NCBI GenBank assembly: GCA_021799325.1
Contig: JAJZAS010000128.1
Location: 1-5,498, forward strand
Source of the DNA: Bacillota bacterium
GTDB taxonomy: Bacteria; Bacillota; Bacilli; Alicyclobacillales; SLC66
DNA length: 5,498 bases
Reading direction: 5' to 3'
Both the position numbers and the translations under genes were made by a program. The notes under the pieces are model-generated. The model did not search any database. It was not told the origin of the DNA and saw nothing but the letters and a program-made list of their open reading frames with translations. Below, piece by piece: positions 4,847-5,498 of this stretch. Numbering within the stretch: the first letter of the stretch is position 1; the number at the start of each line of letters is the position of its first letter.

Positions 4847-5473
4847 TCACAACGTGCCGAAAATTCGGTCACCCGCATCGCCAAGCCCTGGCACGATGTA
4901 GCCTTTTTCATTGAGATGGTCATCGACCGCCGCTGTATACAGCGCCACATCCGGGTGCTCTTCGTTCACTTTCGCGATGCCTTCTGGCGCCGCGATCAGC
5001 GATACCAGTTTGAGCCGCTTGGCCCCTCTTCTTTTGAGAACAGTCAGCGCCGCATTCGCAGAACCACCTGTGGCGAGCATTGGATCGAGCACAATCACCA
5101 CGTCCTGATCCAAGTCCTTCGGTGTATTTGCGTAGTACTCCACTGGTTTTAGTGTTTCTTCATTGCGGTACATCCCCAAATGCCCCACTCGAGCACTCGG
5201 AATCCATTGCAGCACGCCTTCGACCATGCCAAGCCCCGCTCGTAAAATGGGGACGAGCGTCACGGTGTCCGACAGTCGCCTTACCTCGGTGGTGGCCACA
5301 GGCGTTTCAATGCTGGTAGGAGCAGTCATCAAATCTTGCGTACAATCAATCGCCAAAAAAATAGCGAGTTCATAGACCAGTCTTCGGAATGTGGGGACAT
5401 CGGTCGTCCGCTCACGGAGTTGTGCTAATTTGTCTGCTGCCAGAGGGTGCTCCAGGCACCGAATCGAAATCAA
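4847..5473 (-). CDS. upp: Uracil phosphoribosyltransferase
   Basis: Makes UMP and pyrophosphate from uracil and PRPP in the cytoplasm, the main step of uracil salvage (EC 2.4.2.9). Family marks are LEHPLAADKL at the N-terminus (7-16), PILRAGLGM (75-83), the LKPVEYY segment (108-114), the PRPP-binding loop DPMLATGGS (130-138), and the uracil-binding C-terminus YIVPGLGDAGDRIFGT (192-207). At 208 residues it is one shorter than the Bacillus enzyme. The start is a TTG that puts the conserved HP at residues 9-10, as in relatives. An AAGGGG lies 10 nt upstream. The frame stays open to the window edge, so a start beyond 5498 cannot be fully excluded, but the family length argues against it. The upstream neighbour is outside the window; in Bacillus it is glyA. 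Confidence 0.95.
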   Translation of the reverse strand: MISIRCLEHPLAADKLAQLRERTTDVPTFRRLVYELAIFLAIDCTQDLMTAPTSIETPVATTEVRRLSDTVTLVPILRAGLGMVEGVLQWIPSARVGHLGMYRNEETLKPVEYYANTPKDLDQDVVIVLDPMLATGGSANAALTVLKRRGAKRLKLVSLIAAPEGIAKVNEEHPDVALYTAAVDDHLNEKGYIVPGLGDAGDRIFGTL

Positions 5474-5498
5474 CTGGTAAACGCCCCTTACCGAGATC

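Overview
The window reads as a bacterial chromosome segment from the Firmicutes, most likely Bacilli. This rests on the gene set (upp, wecB/mnaA, then the start of an F1Fo ATP synthase operon headed by atpZ and atpI), the GGAGG-type Shine-Dalgarno sites, TTG start codons and sigma-A-like promoters. An upp-mnaA-atp order is known from Bacillus. The mixed GC and the extra genes would fit an Alicyclobacillus-like relative, but the genus is inference. Every supported gene lies on the minus strand, so transcription runs from high to low coordinates.

In order of transcription: upp (5473-4847, uracil salvage), a 102-bp gap with a small hairpin, wecB (4744-3563, UDP-GlcNAc 2-epimerase), and 7 bp later an acetyl-CoA acetyltransferase (3555-2377). 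The acetyltransferase ends at a strong intrinsic terminator (2355-2323). Next comes an accessory stretch: an Rpn/PD-(D/E)XK nuclease-family gene with its own candidate promoter (2174-1377), then a hicB-hicA toxin-antitoxin pair with an extended -10 promoter (1325-882). A lower-GC non-coding or degenerate stretch (881-516) follows. It holds a possible gene remnant, two small hairpins, an 11-bp direct repeat and a near-consensus promoter for the ATP synthase operon. The window closes with atpZ (515-273) and the first 91 codons of atpI (273-1), which overlap by one base.

The housekeeping genes serve nucleotide salvage, cell-envelope sugar supply, acyl-CoA metabolism and ATP synthase assembly. 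The Rpn-hicBA block looks like a small defence or addiction cassette placed between two housekeeping transcription units. It is separated from them by the terminator upstream and the atp promoter downstream. The most interesting detail is inside the rpn-like gene: a 14-nt site that differs at one position from the sequence complementary to the Bacillus 16S rRNA 3' end. It lies 9 nt before an in-frame GTG that would yield a 58-residue C-terminal protein. This arrangement resembles the gene-within-gene antitoxins described for E. coli rpn genes. No RNA gene, CRISPR array or intact insertion sequence was seen.
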